Assembly (NCBI GenBank): GCA_050330635.1
Contig: JBHJNQ010000065.1
Location: forward strand, 11,853 to 75,852
Reading direction: 5' to 3'
Source: CADEDH01 sp050330635
GTDB lineage: Bacteria > Actinomycetota > Acidimicrobiia > Acidimicrobiales > SZUA-35
DNA: 64,000 bases
Shown: positions 7,497 to 16,646 of the stretch, one piece after another
How positions within the stretch are numbered: position 1 is the first letter of the stretch
How the letters are laid out: every line of letters begins with the position of its first letter
The notes under the pieces: model-generated
What the model saw: only the letters and a program-made list of their open reading frames with translations
Databases searched by the model: none
What the model was told of the DNA's origin: nothing
Position numbers and translations under genes: made by a program

Positions 7497-10400
7497 TCGG
7501 CCCGCCCGGCGGCCCCCACTTCGGCCCCCATCTCGGCCGATGCGGGCTGCGCCCGGTCGGCTGGCGTCGAGTCCCGATCCGAATCCTCGGCCCTGCGGGC
7601 CCGTTCGGCCCGGTACTCCTCGATGGTGAGCGTCCGCAGTCTCGACGTTCGACCGTCGCTGTTGTCGACGAAGCCGACGCTAGACACGTAGGGCTCGATG
7701 ATGTGGATCTTCTGGAGCGGGGTGACGATGAGCAACTGCAGGTTCAACCGGTCGAACAGACGAAGGCCGTACTGGGCCGACTCGTCGGATCCGCGCCCGA
7801 ACGCCTCATCGATCACCACGAACCGGAACGACCGGGAGCGGGCCTCGCCCCACTCCAGACCAAACTGATAGGCGAGGCTGGCGGCGAGGATGGTGTAGGC
7901 CAGCTTCTCCTTCTGGCCTCCCGACTTGCCGCTCGAGTCGGTGTAGTGCTCGTGCTCGGAGCTGTCCTCACGCCAACGTTCGCTGGCACCGAACAGGTAC
8001 CAGTTGCGGACGTCGGTCACCTTGGCCGCCCACCGTCGGTCGAGCTCGGCCGTACCCTCACGACCCCGGAGCCGTTCGATGATGGCTTTCACCTGAGCGA
8101 ACTTGGTCTCCGAGTAGTGATCGTCCCCCGATCCGGTCAGCGTCCCTTCCGTGCAGGCCCGGAGCTCTCGCTGGAACTCCCTGACCTCCTGATCGTTCGT
8201 CTGCTCGGCCACCAGGGCGATGTAGCGACCTGGGTTGTAGTCGATCTGGGTAAGCGAGGCGTTGATCTGGTCGATCCGCTCGGCGATGATCGCACTCTCA
8301 CGTGACAGTTGCCCGTGGAAGGCGGCGATCTCACGGATGGTGTTGGTGTTGAGGAGCTCCTTGAAATTGGCCTCGAACCGGGGGAGACCGTCGCTGAGCA
8401 GATCCGTCAGCATCTGACGGAAGGCGTCGGCCGCCTCCACCGAGGCATCGACCTCGCTGGTCTCGGCCGGGTAGTCGGTGCAGTAGGTCTGCATGGCCCC
8501 GACGATCCGGTCCTGGAGCCGGCGCATCCGGGCGGTCACCGCGTCGTAGTCGGCCTGGATCCGCTCACGGACGGCCTGCTCCACCGCCCCCAGTCGGGGC
8601 AGCTGAAGCGGTTCGCCGTTCTGGCGCTGGGCCACGAGAGCGGACACCGACTCGAACCGGGTGCCGTGCCCGGCCTCCTCGGCCTCGGCCACCGCCACCG
8701 CCGCCTCGGATCGGGCCTCGTTGTCCTGGCCGATCCTGGCCTGGAGATCGGCCACCCTCGCCCCCAACTCGTCGAGCCGTTCTTCCGCTTCGTCCCGTCT
8801 CGCCGTGGCCTCGTCACGCTGGGCCATCAGATCGGCGAGCACATCGGACGACGCCTCGAGCGACGCCAGCTGTGCCTGCATCTCGTCGATCCGGGCCGTC
8901 GGCGTCTCCCAGTCGATGGCGGTGAAGCTCTCGATCGTGGCGGCCGAGGCCAGCGTCTCCCGCCGCCGATCGAGCCCGGCCTGGGCCGCGATCACCTCGG
9001 TCAGGTCGGCCCCGATCCGGCCGATCTCCGCCTCTAGCCGGGATCGCTCGGTCTCGAGGGCGTCGATCTTCGGTTCGTTGGTCCAGCCCAGGACGTAGCG
9101 GCGGCGGTCGCCGATGGGGTGACGGTCGTCCTTCTCGTGCCGGCCCCCGCCGCCCTTCATCTGACCGGCCAGGGTCAGGGCCTGCTTTTCGCGTCGGAAC
9201 CGTTCCTGGTCGGTGCAGCACACATAGTCGAAGCGCCGTCGGAGCTCGCGCTCGATCCAGTCGTAGAAGGCCGAGTCGCGCTTGATCTCGAGCTTGGCGG
9301 GGAGAGACTCCGCCCCCGGTGCCGGTCCGGGCCGCCCGCCGGGCCCGTCGGCGCGAACCCGGTAGTAGACCAGCCGACTCCCCAGGTTGGTCACGTCGAC
9401 CAGGGCCGCCACCTTCCCGTAGTGGTGGTCGGCGACCAGCATCGAGAGACCGAAGTTGTGCAGTACCCGCTCGGCCGCCGGTTCCCAGTCGGCCGCCGAC
9501 TCCCGGACCCGGAGATGCTCGCCCACGAAGGGCAGTTCCTCCTCGTCGAGGCCGAGCGCGTCGCACAGCATCTGACGGAGCTGGACGGTGCGATACGGGA
9601 TGTTGCTTTGTCGTTGACGGAGGTGATCGATCTCGGCGCCGATGTCGCGGTGCCGTTCCCGCCCGTCGCTCATCTCGGCCGTGAGGCGGGCCCGGTCGTT
9701 GGTCAGATCGTCGCTCTCCGTCGTCAATGTCGAGTGGAGACCATCGAGCGAGGCCCTGGCCGAGAGGTAGGCGTCGTGCCCGTCGACCGGAGCCAGGCCC
9801 AGCTCCTCGAGCCATCCGGCGTACCGCTTCGCTCTGCCTCGACGCTGATCCCGCTCCTCGACGGCCGACTCGATCTCCGCTCGCAACTGTTCGATCCGAC
9901 CCCCGCCCTGATCGGCGATCGCTTGGGTCAACGTGTTGACCTGTTTGCGGCGCTCGTCCCGTTCGGCCCTGGTGTCGGCGAGGTGAGCCTCGGCTCTGGC
10001 CAGCTGGCCCCGGTGGAGCTCGAGGCGCCGGTCGAGAAGGCGGACCCGCTCGGTCTGGATGAAGGCGCTGAGCGCGTTCTGGTCGGCTCGCAGGTCGGCG
10101 GCCGTGGCGGCCTCGGTCACGTGACGGTCGGCGTCGGCCATGATCGGTTCGAGGAGACCGATCTGGCGCTTCGCCCGCAGCACCGCCTCGTGGGCCTGGT
10201 TGAGGTCGTCGAAGTGTTCGATGAGGGCGTCGACGCGGGCCGCCACGTCGAACGGTTGCAGCATGTGGCTGCGGACGAAGTCGGTGAGGTTCCCCACCGA
10301 CTTCATCGACACGGTCTGGTGGAACAGGTCGAGGGCCTGGCCGTCCTCGATACCGAATCGGCGTCGGAACCAGGCACCGTAGGGCGGGTAGGCGTCCCAC

Positions 10401-10966
10401 AGCTCGGCCCCGGCGTGGCGGAGGTTGCGGCGCAGGTCGCTCATCGACGAGCCGAAGCCCGTGAAGTCCTTGGCGATACCGAGGTCACCCTCGAAGCCGA
10501 CGAACAACCGGGCGGGCGGGGCCCCATCGGCTTTGCGGAACCAGAACACCTGGGCCAGGGTCACCGTCTGTCCGTAGCCCTCGTTGCGAAACACCCCGAG
10601 GATCACGCTGTAGTGCCGCTCGTCTCGGAGCATGACCGGCTTCGACGACCCCGACGTGTCGCTGCGTTCCGACTTGTAGTAGCCGAGCACGTAGGTACGA
10701 AGCGACCGCTCGCGGGCCTCGGCCCCGGCGGCCTTGTTGTAGGCGACCCGGTTGGCTGGCACGAGGAGGGTGGTGACGGCGTCGACCAGCGTGGACTTGC
10801 CGGAGCCGATCTCACCGGTGAGCAGCCCGTTGCGCCCGTCGAGCGGGATGACCCACGGTCGCTGGTCGAACGTTCCCCAGTTGTAGATCTCCAAGCGCTC
10901 GAGGCGGTAACCGGCCCTCGAGTCGTCGGCCAGGAGCTCCAGCTCGTTCTGGACGAGCTCACTCAT
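7493..10966 (-). CDS. jetC: Wadjet system SMC-like ATPase JetC (MukB-like)
   Basis: 1157 residues. Walker A is GEIGSGKST (51-59); the ABC signature SSGKSGGQKEKL and Walker B FVVIDEAFGRGSDES lie in the last 130 residues. Between them are two long coiled-coil stretches (about 300-440 and 640-830) around a hinge, the layout of an SMC/MukB-type motor. The C-terminus holds VTPLQKIHIIEPYV, which recurs in this family. In Wadjet the ATPase dimer, with JetA and JetB, extrudes DNA loops and recognises small circles. It overlaps jetB by eight bases and jetD by four, so all subunits should be made from one mRNA. Confidence 0.95.
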   Translation of the reverse strand: MSELVQNELELLADDSRAGYRLERLEIYNWGTFDQRPWVIPLDGRNGLLTGEIGSGKSTLVDAVTTLLVPANRVAYNKAAGAEARERSLRTYVLGYYKSERSDTSGSSKPVMLRDERHYSVILGVFRNEGYGQTVTLAQVFWFRKADGAPPARLFVGFEGDLGIAKDFTGFGSSMSDLRRNLRHAGAELWDAYPPYGAWFRRRFGIEDGQALDLFHQTVSMKSVGNLTDFVRSHMLQPFDVAARVDALIEHFDDLNQAHEAVLRAKRQIGLLEPIMADADRHVTEAATAADLRADQNALSAFIQTERVRLLDRRLELHRGQLARAEAHLADTRAERDERRKQVNTLTQAIADQGGGRIEQLRAEIESAVEERDQRRGRAKRYAGWLEELGLAPVDGHDAYLSARASLDGLHSTLTTESDDLTNDRARLTAEMSDGRERHRDIGAEIDHLRQRQSNIPYRTVQLRQMLCDALGLDEEELPFVGEHLRVRESAADWEPAAERVLHNFGLSMLVADHHYGKVAALVDVTNLGSRLVYYRVRADGPGGRPGPAPGAESLPAKLEIKRDSAFYDWIERELRRRFDYVCCTDQERFRREKQALTLAGQMKGGGGRHEKDDRHPIGDRRRYVLGWTNEPKIDALETERSRLEAEIGRIGADLTEVIAAQAGLDRRRETLASAATIESFTAIDWETPTARIDEMQAQLASLEASSDVLADLMAQRDEATARRDEAEERLDELGARVADLQARIGQDNEARSEAAVAVAEAEEAGHGTRFESVSALVAQRQNGEPLQLPRLGAVEQAVRERIQADYDAVTARMRRLQDRIVGAMQTYCTDYPAETSEVDASVEAADAFRQMLTDLLSDGLPRFEANFKELLNTNTIREIAAFHGQLSRESAIIAERIDQINASLTQIDYNPGRYIALVAEQTNDQEVREFQRELRACTEGTLTGSGDDHYSETKFAQVKAIIERLRGREGTAELDRRWAAKVTDVRNWYLFGASERWREDSSEHEHYTDSSGKSGGQKEKLAYTILAASLAYQFGLEWGEARSRSFRFVVIDEAFGRGSDESAQYGLRLFDRLNLQLLIVTPLQKIHIIEPYVSSVGFVDNSDGRTSRLRTLTIEEYRAERARRAEDSDRDSTPADRAQPASAEMGAEVGAAGRAE

Positions 10967-11645
10967 CGTCGTCTCCGTCGATCGGTGGGCCGGACGCTGC
11001 TGGGTCCTCGGACCGGAGCCGTCGGCGATAGTCGGCCAGTCGGCGATCGAACTCGGCCAGCCATTGACCGTCGATGAAGGCCTTGATGATCCGCTGCACC
11101 TCGTAGCGAACCGGCCGTCCGGGTGCGGCTCGCTTGTCGAGCCGCCGCAGGAAGCCCAGTTCGGTGGCCTTGGTGATGTGGCTGTCGATCCGACCGAGGA
11201 GCCTGGTCTCGTTGGTGGTGTCGGGCAGGAACAGCCGGATCATCTCGACGATGTCGTCGGTGGTCAGGATCAGCCGATCGGCGCCACCCTCGTTTCCGTC
11301 GAGCTCGGCCAGCCGGCGGCGCAGGAGAGCGAGCAGCAGGCTCACCTCGAAGCTGAGTGGCCTCCGGGGCACCAGCCGGGGGATGGTCGACGCCGCCTCG
11401 TCGTCGCCGTCGGCGGGGACGGAGCGGAGGAAGGCGTAGCCCTCGGCCTCGTCGATCACGAGGTCGAGGCCGAGCACGGCGACGTGATCTCGTACCCGTG
11501 GTTGGAGGGCCCCGGTGGTGGTGTGCCACAGCTCCGGTTTGCGATCACGGAACACGGGACCCTTGAGCAGCGAGACCACCGCCATCGACAACTCGTGGCC
11601 ACGCTGAATGGCATCGGGCATCGGCTGATCGGTGTCGGTCATCAC
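10959..11645 (-). CDS. jetB: Wadjet system subunit JetB (DUF4194, MukE-like)
   Basis: 228 residues, matching the DUF4194 (kite-like) subunit in size and position. It reads as tandem winged-helix domains: RPLSFEVSLLLALLRRRLAE and LILTTDDIVEMIRLFLPDTTNE in the middle, then a wing segment FLRRLDKRAAPGRPVRYEV near 190. JetB binds the SMC-like ATPase and the JetA kleisin. The start ATG overlaps the jetA stop by four bases. Confidence 0.92.
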   Translation of the reverse strand: MMTDTDQPMPDAIQRGHELSMAVVSLLKGPVFRDRKPELWHTTTGALQPRVRDHVAVLGLDLVIDEAEGYAFLRSVPADGDDEAASTIPRLVPRRPLSFEVSLLLALLRRRLAELDGNEGGADRLILTTDDIVEMIRLFLPDTTNETRLLGRIDSHITKATELGFLRRLDKRAAPGRPVRYEVQRIIKAFIDGQWLAEFDRRLADYRRRLRSEDPAASGPPIDGDDDE

Positions 11646-13111
11646 GATGCCCCCACGAAGATGATGTGGGGGAGGCGAGCGGTCCGGACGATCGCCTCCC
11701 CGGTGGCCGACCGCTCGTCGACGACCGTCCAGGTGACGGTGTCGGTCCGGTCGTCGTCGATGACCGCGTCGAACGATGCGTGGGCCAGTTCGAGGTAGCC
11801 GATCAACTCGGCCAGGCCCTGCTCGATCGGTTCGATCTCGACCAGTTCACCCAGGCTGATTTGGGGACGTTGCCGGAGCGCACGACGGATCCGGGCCTCG
11901 AGCCGTGCCTTGTCCACCACGAACTGGCCGAACAGGGCGCCGTCGTCGACCTCGTCATCGGTCAGGTCGATCACCGGGTTGGTCAGCTCGACCGAACGGT
12001 CGGGTCCGGCCAGGGGCCGTTCCAGGGGGAGGTTGACCTCGGCCGAGAAACCGTCGACGGTCATCACGTCTCCCTGCGGGGGACAGGACCGGATGGCGAC
12101 TGCGGTGATCTCGATGCTGCGCAGGATCTCCATGATGCGGCGGTTCTCGAGCCAGGCCTGGTCGTCGAGGAAGCGGCGAAGCTGCTTGGACAGGCGGGCC
12201 ACGGTTCGCTGGGCGTGCTCGCCGGCATCCAGCCAGTCGTAGTGGACGCGTCGCGTGCGGGGGTCGGGATCGAGGGCGGCGATGGCGTCGAGGGCCAGCA
12301 CCTCCTCGAGCAGTTCGGTGAGTTCCTGCTGCCGGGTTCCGGACATCAGGAAATCCCAGAAGGCGCTGAAGTTCCGGCCCTGGTCGGAGTCGCCGATGGC
12401 GTCCCGCTCGCCGATGATGCCGGCCAGGAGCTCGCCCTTGGAGTCGGTCCAGGTGGCGATCTGCTCGCGGACGGTGCGGTCGAGATCGCGGAAGTTCTGT
12501 TCGACCTGGCGGAAGTCGCTCAACAACTCCCGGGAGGTCTGGAGGAACTGCTGGAACCGGTCGCGCAGCTCGGTGTGATCGAGGATCGGCACCGAGCCGG
12601 CCTCGACCGCGGCGATCTCGGCGTCGATCTCGGCCCTCCGCCGCTCGAGGTGAGCGATGCGCACCTCCGGATCGGTCTGGCTGCCCTCGTGCATCTGGCG
12701 GAGCAGTTCGAACAGGGTGAGCAACCTCGACTCCGTCCCCACGAACGAACGAGTGCTCAGCGAGCCCAACCATCGGATGGCCTGCTCGGCAGCCGGTGTC
12801 AGATCGAAGCGTGCCTCGTCGGAGCCGGCCACGTAGTACTTGCGCAGCCAGGCCTGTTCCGGGGCGGCCCAGTCGTCGAGGTAGGCCCGGGCGGTGCGGG
12901 GGTGGTGGTCGTCGCCGAGGCGGCGGCGAAGGACGAGCAGATCGTCTTCCAGGGCCTCGATCAGGTCGGCCTGGCGCAGCTCACGGGCGTTGGGTTCGAC
13001 AAAGACCCGATCGAGGAAGGCGACCACGAGTGGGGCGTTGGTGGATGCCAGGAGCCGCCAAGCCGGGTGCTTGTCTCGCAGGGTCGTGATCGTGTCGTAA
13101 TCGAGTCTCAC
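11642..13111 (-). CDS. jetA: Wadjet system subunit JetA (DUF3375, MukF-like kleisin)
   Basis: 489 residues starting with GTG, with the N-terminus DYDTITTLRDKHPAWRLLAS characteristic of DUF3375. A winged-helix N-terminal part, a helical middle (about 200-330, coiled-coil-like) and a C-terminal winged domain fit a kleisin that bridges the two JetC heads. It is the first gene of jetA-jetB-jetC-jetD, the order of type I Wadjet. A possible -10 TACGCT lies at 13147-13152 on the minus strand, giving a leader of about 30 bases. All four genes look intact, so the system is probably active against plasmids. Confidence 0.94.
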   Translation of the reverse strand: MRLDYDTITTLRDKHPAWRLLASTNAPLVVAFLDRVFVEPNARELRQADLIEALEDDLLVLRRRLGDDHHPRTARAYLDDWAAPEQAWLRKYYVAGSDEARFDLTPAAEQAIRWLGSLSTRSFVGTESRLLTLFELLRQMHEGSQTDPEVRIAHLERRRAEIDAEIAAVEAGSVPILDHTELRDRFQQFLQTSRELLSDFRQVEQNFRDLDRTVREQIATWTDSKGELLAGIIGERDAIGDSDQGRNFSAFWDFLMSGTRQQELTELLEEVLALDAIAALDPDPRTRRVHYDWLDAGEHAQRTVARLSKQLRRFLDDQAWLENRRIMEILRSIEITAVAIRSCPPQGDVMTVDGFSAEVNLPLERPLAGPDRSVELTNPVIDLTDDEVDDGALFGQFVVDKARLEARIRRALRQRPQISLGELVEIEPIEQGLAELIGYLELAHASFDAVIDDDRTDTVTWTVVDERSATGEAIVRTARLPHIIFVGAS

Positions 13112-13222
13112 AGGTCGTGCTCTCCGCGGGCCCGCCGATATCCACCAGCGTAGGGGTCGACGGTGACACTCTCGGACCGTTCGCCCCGGAGCGAGCTGAC
13201 TCGCTTCGAGCTGTGACGCTTC

Positions 13223-13767
13223 TCAGCTTCCGGCAGGCCGGGCCCGACGCTCGAACACGGACTCGGCGCCCAGCTCGCCGGTGACCCCGTCGGGGTCGAG
13301 CGGGGGTGGTGTCTGGAGCGGCAGCCACCCGTCGGTCAAGGCGTCGAGCCCGGTCCGGTAGGGCGGCTCGCCGTCGCCCCCCGGGACGGTGTCGTCACCC
13401 GCGGCGCCGGGCGTCGGTGCCCTGCCACGGGTGACTCCGCCGCAGGATGGCGGCCACCGACCCCGGGTCGGCCGCGGCGAACACATGCTCGGGCGGTGCG
13501 GCCAGGATCGGGTCGAGGTCGGTGGTGTCCCACAGCCGCACCTGGGGCACGGCCGGGTTCCAGCCGCAGCTTGTACATCCACCGTTCGCTGTCGCTGGGG
13601 TTGACGTCGCCGGCGTGCCGCAGGCCGTGGTGGAACACCAGGATCGTGCCGGCGGGACCGGCGTGGCGGCGCTCGCCCACCACGTGCTGGTAGCGGGCGA
13701 TCGACGCGCTGGGCACTCGACGCAGGTGGGTCCCCGGGACGTAGCGGGTCCCGCCGGCGCTCACCAC
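13223..13767 (-). pseudogene. Phytanoyl-CoA dioxygenase (PhyH) remnant, frameshifted and 5'-truncated
   Basis: The first frame from 13767 reads GGTRYVPGTHLRR and later GTILVFHHGLRHAGDVNPSDSE, the C-terminal half of a PhyH-type Fe(II)/2-oxoglutarate oxygenase including the second metal His. An extra G near 13565 shifts the frame; the next frame carries PQVRLWDTTDLDPILAAPPE and FAAADPGSVAAILR; a further shift near 13400 leads to the final DALTDGWLPLQTPPPLDPDG. The N-terminal half with the HxD ligands is missing. Its start lies inside the end of the upstream gene. Decay is the simplest reading. Confidence 0.7.
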
Positions 13768-14219
13768 GGCGACAGGTCGAGGGTGCGTTGGCGGTCGTTC
13801 ATCCGCTGCAGCAGGGCGCGGACCGCGGCCCGCTGGTCCGACCCGTGCCGCTCGACGGCGACGGCGACGTCGGCCACGACGGCATGCAACGCCAACGCCA
13901 CCTCGACGAGGTCGCCCACCGGGGGGTAGCTCTGGGCCAGCACCCGTTCCGCCCCGTCGAGGGCCACGTCGAAGCCGACCCGATCGGTGACGAGGTCGGG
14001 GTCGGCGGCGGCGATGGCGCGCAGCGACCCCGCCACGTCGACGCAGTCGGCGTGGACGGTCGGCCCGAAGGCGTCGATCGCCCGGGCGCAGCGTCGCACG
14101 ATCCCGACGGCGGCCCGGACCTGATCGCGGGCGGGGCCCCGCTCGAGGGCGGGGAGCACGGTCTCGTCGAGGGCGTCGGCCACCCCGGCGAGCAGACGGC
14201 CCGGCGTCGGGTTCAGCAC
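13761..14219 (-). CDS. Small helical protein, DUF6285-like partner of a phosphotransferase
   Basis: 152 residues, GTG start overlapping the stop of the upstream phosphotransferase gene. All-helical look: LLAGVADALDETVLPALERG, then VRAAVGIVRRCARAIDAFGP. Proteins of this size and pattern (DUF6285-like; assignment by resemblance only) typically sit next to phosphotransferase-family genes in acyl-CoA metabolism clusters of actinobacteria. The role is unknown. A second pair of the same design lies at 16647-18100. Confidence 0.7.
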   Translation of the reverse strand: MLNPTPGRLLAGVADALDETVLPALERGPARDQVRAAVGIVRRCARAIDAFGPTVHADCVDVAGSLRAIAAADPDLVTDRVGFDVALDGAERVLAQSYPPVGDLVEVALALHAVVADVAVAVERHGSDQRAAVRALLQRMNDRQRTLDLSPW

Positions 14220-15244
14220 CGCGGACCCCCCTCGAGCGGCACGAGCTCGAACAGTCGGTCGACGAAGGCGGGCACCGTCTCGGCCCGGTCGGCGTGGCGG
14301 AGGTTGCGGGTCGCCTCGTCGTCGAAGGAACGGGCCGCCGTCAACGAGATGACGCTGTGCTTCACCTCGCCTAACACCTGATACCAGCGGAGGCTGTCGG
14401 GGTCGACGGGCGAGCCGAGCTCGTCGCTGTAGGCGGCCAGGAACCCCTCGAACGACAGGGCATGGCGGGGGCTCCACAGGTCGCGGTAGACCCAGCCGAG
14501 ATCCTCGACGGGGTCGCCCAGATGCGTCATCTCCCAGTCGAGCAGGGCCGTCAACCGGTCGCCGTCGTAGAGCACGTTGCCGAAGCGGAGGTCGCCGTGC
14601 ACGATCGACACCCGCTCCGCCGTCGGGGCGTGACGTGCCAGCCAGTCGAAGGCCCACACCAGCGCCGGGTGGGGTTCGAGGCGCTGGCGTTCGAACCGCT
14701 CCCGCCACAACGCCAGCTGGGCGGTGGCCACCTCGTCGACGGTGACGGGGGCGAGGGCACCGAGCTCGGTCGCCGCCCAGTCGACGCGGTGGAGCCGGGC
14801 CGCGGCCCGGGCCAGGTCGAGGGCCACCGATCGCAGTGCCGGATCCCCGGCCTCGACCCGCAGGGGCCGCATGCTCGCCGTCCCCGCCACGTACCGGGTG
14901 ACGAAGAACGGCTGCCCCAACCACCGGCCGCTCGGGTCGCACCACAACGCCCGGGGCACCGGCACGGGGGCGTCGCCCAGGGCCCGGATGGTGGCGAACT
15001 CCGGACCGATCTCGGTCTCGAGCTGACCGGCCCCCGCCTGCAGCAGCAACACGCAGCGCTCGGTCCGCACGGTACCCGACGTGTCGTCGCCCCGGCGCCA
15101 CGACGCGGTGAACGACCACGGCTCCCGGGCGTTGCCGATCGACGAGACGAGCCCGACGTCGGACACCGAGAGCTCGGCCACCGGTCCGAGCTCGTTGGCC
15201 AGGAACCGGGTCAGCCCGTCGGCCACCTCGGCCGCCCGGCTCAT
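14213..15244 (-). CDS. Phosphotransferase (APH/ACAD10-like) family protein
   Basis: 343 residues with the aminoglycoside-phosphotransferase fold: N-lobe strand region, then the catalytic loop IVHGDLRFGNVLYDG (Asp base and Asn) and the metal-binding LLDWEMTHLGDPVEDLGW. The family includes ACAD10/11-type kinases that phosphorylate hydroxyacyl-CoAs, which suits the lipid-metabolism context; antibiotic resistance is less likely. ATG 15244 is chosen over an upstream in-frame ATG because a GAGGGGG ribosome site precedes it and it follows the upstream stop by 13 bases. It overlaps the DUF6285-like gene downstream. Confidence 0.85.
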   Translation of the reverse strand: MSRAAEVADGLTRFLANELGPVAELSVSDVGLVSSIGNAREPWSFTASWRRGDDTSGTVRTERCVLLLQAGAGQLETEIGPEFATIRALGDAPVPVPRALWCDPSGRWLGQPFFVTRYVAGTASMRPLRVEAGDPALRSVALDLARAAARLHRVDWAATELGALAPVTVDEVATAQLALWRERFERQRLEPHPALVWAFDWLARHAPTAERVSIVHGDLRFGNVLYDGDRLTALLDWEMTHLGDPVEDLGWVYRDLWSPRHALSFEGFLAAYSDELGSPVDPDSLRWYQVLGEVKHSVISLTAARSFDDEATRNLRHADRAETVPAFVDRLFELVPLEGGPRC

Positions 15245-15257
15245 CGCCGCCGCCCCC

Positions 15258-16418
15258 TCATTCCAGGAACGACCAGCCCTCGCGGGTCGGCGAGGCACAG
15301 GCGTTGTAGGCGTTGGGGTCGATGGGCTGCATGAGCCCGGTGACCGTCTCCCCGTCGCACGTCACGCGGCACAGGTGCTCGTCGAGCCCCATGAGCGACG
15401 CCCGGACGTCGGGCTGGTTGACGTCGAACACGTCACCCTCGATCAGCTCGTCGTCGCCGTCGTAGGCCCCCTGGTGGATCCCCTTGTCGGGCGTCCCGCC
15501 ATACATCCCGCACCGCAGGTAGGCGGTCTGGTTGCCGATCCGCTCGTAGTGCAGCTGTTTGGTCTCCCCCGAGTCGAACGTGTAGTCGACGATGCCCTCG
15601 ACGAAGATCCGGGTGTCGGGTTCGAACCGCATTCGGCGGACCACGTCGACGACACGCCCGGCGCCGGGCCGCTCGTCACCGAAGCGGTAGAACACCTTGT
15701 CACCCCAGATGGTGAAGTCGGGGAAGGCGACGAAGCTGTTGCCGTTGACCCCCACGTGCATCCGCCCGCCGAGGGCCAGCTCCGGCCCGCCGACGCCTCG
15801 CCCCACACCCCAGTGACGGTCACGGGTCCCCCGGCCCGCCCCCGGTTCGACCTCGATCCTCGTGCCCTCCACGTCGATCCATCCCTCGACGTCGCCGAAG
15901 CTCTCGAACCCGGTCGTCACGTCGGGGCGGCGACCGCGGGGGTAGCCCCGGTCGATCGGCAGTGTCGGCTCGCGGAAGACCTGACGGGTGGTGTCCCGGA
16001 AGTCGAGCTCGAAGGAGATGCCCCACTCGTTCGGTTCCACCACGAACCGCCAGTGGCGCAGCCCCTCGATCACCTGGGGGGCGATGGGGCCGAAACGCAG
16101 GTCCATCCGGTCGACCCCGAGGGGCCGGAACACCCGGACGGTGCGATGGATGCCCTGATGGTTGACGATGGCGTAGGCCTCGGCCCGGTCGAGGTTGGGG
16201 TAGAAGCTGCACCCGGTGGCCACGAGCACCTCGCTGGCGGTGTCGTGACACACCATCCAGTAGCGCTCGTAGGCCTTCGGGTCGCTCGCCATCATGATCC
16301 GGATCGGGTCGATCGTCTGATGGATCATGAAGTCGTCGATCGGTGCCAGCGGGTACTGCTCGTCGAAGTGGGGGCTGTCGTCGATCGTCAGCTTCGGCTG
16401 GCCGTCGGCCTCGCTCAT
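15258..16418 (-). CDS. Conserved hypothetical protein, lipocalin/CrtC-like fold suspected
   Basis: 386 residues, no signal peptide or membrane segment. The sequence is rich in Trp, Gly and beta-strand patterns, with repeated short strands such as WRFVVEPNEWGISFELDF, GWIDVEGTRIEVEPG and a DRHWGVG motif near 200. This resembles the double lipocalin-like fold of hydroxyneurosporene-synthase (CrtC) and related proteins in lipid and steroid clusters, but no catalytic residues can be assigned. ATG 16418 follows a GGGGAACG site. First gene of a likely operon with the phosphotransferase and its partner. Confidence 0.6.
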   Translation of the reverse strand: MSEADGQPKLTIDDSPHFDEQYPLAPIDDFMIHQTIDPIRIMMASDPKAYERYWMVCHDTASEVLVATGCSFYPNLDRAEAYAIVNHQGIHRTVRVFRPLGVDRMDLRFGPIAPQVIEGLRHWRFVVEPNEWGISFELDFRDTTRQVFREPTLPIDRGYPRGRRPDVTTGFESFGDVEGWIDVEGTRIEVEPGAGRGTRDRHWGVGRGVGGPELALGGRMHVGVNGNSFVAFPDFTIWGDKVFYRFGDERPGAGRVVDVVRRMRFEPDTRIFVEGIVDYTFDSGETKQLHYERIGNQTAYLRCGMYGGTPDKGIHQGAYDGDDELIEGDVFDVNQPDVRASLMGLDEHLCRVTCDGETVTGLMQPIDPNAYNACASPTREGWSFLE

Positions 16419-16556
16419 GTGGCGTTCCCCTGGTCTCGCGGGGTTCGCCCGCATCGGGCGAACCGGCGGTCCTACCCTCGCTCATCGGGCGGCGCCGCTT
16501 CAAGGCCGGCCCCCGCCCGAATCGCACCCGGGAACCCCGGGCACCCCCGGCACCCT

Positions 16557-16588
16557 GGCTCACCGGGCAGCCCGGGCTCACCGGGCAG
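16557..16588. repeat. Direct repeat in a divergent promoter region
   Basis: GGCTCACCGGGCAG occurs at 16557-16570 and 16575-16588, an 18-base period, between two divergent operons. It could be an operator; the surrounding run is C/G-rich and could also be simple slippage. Confidence 0.4.
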
Positions 16589-16646
16589 TCCTGCGCACAG
16601 GCTCGGCGTTGCGGGACCTCGGGCCGATCGAGGAGGATGACGGGCC

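Noticed and set aside
16530..16536. Another GGGAACC element of the ECF regulon
   Set aside because: No CGACC follows after 16 bases and the site lies in C/G-rich DNA away from copper genes.
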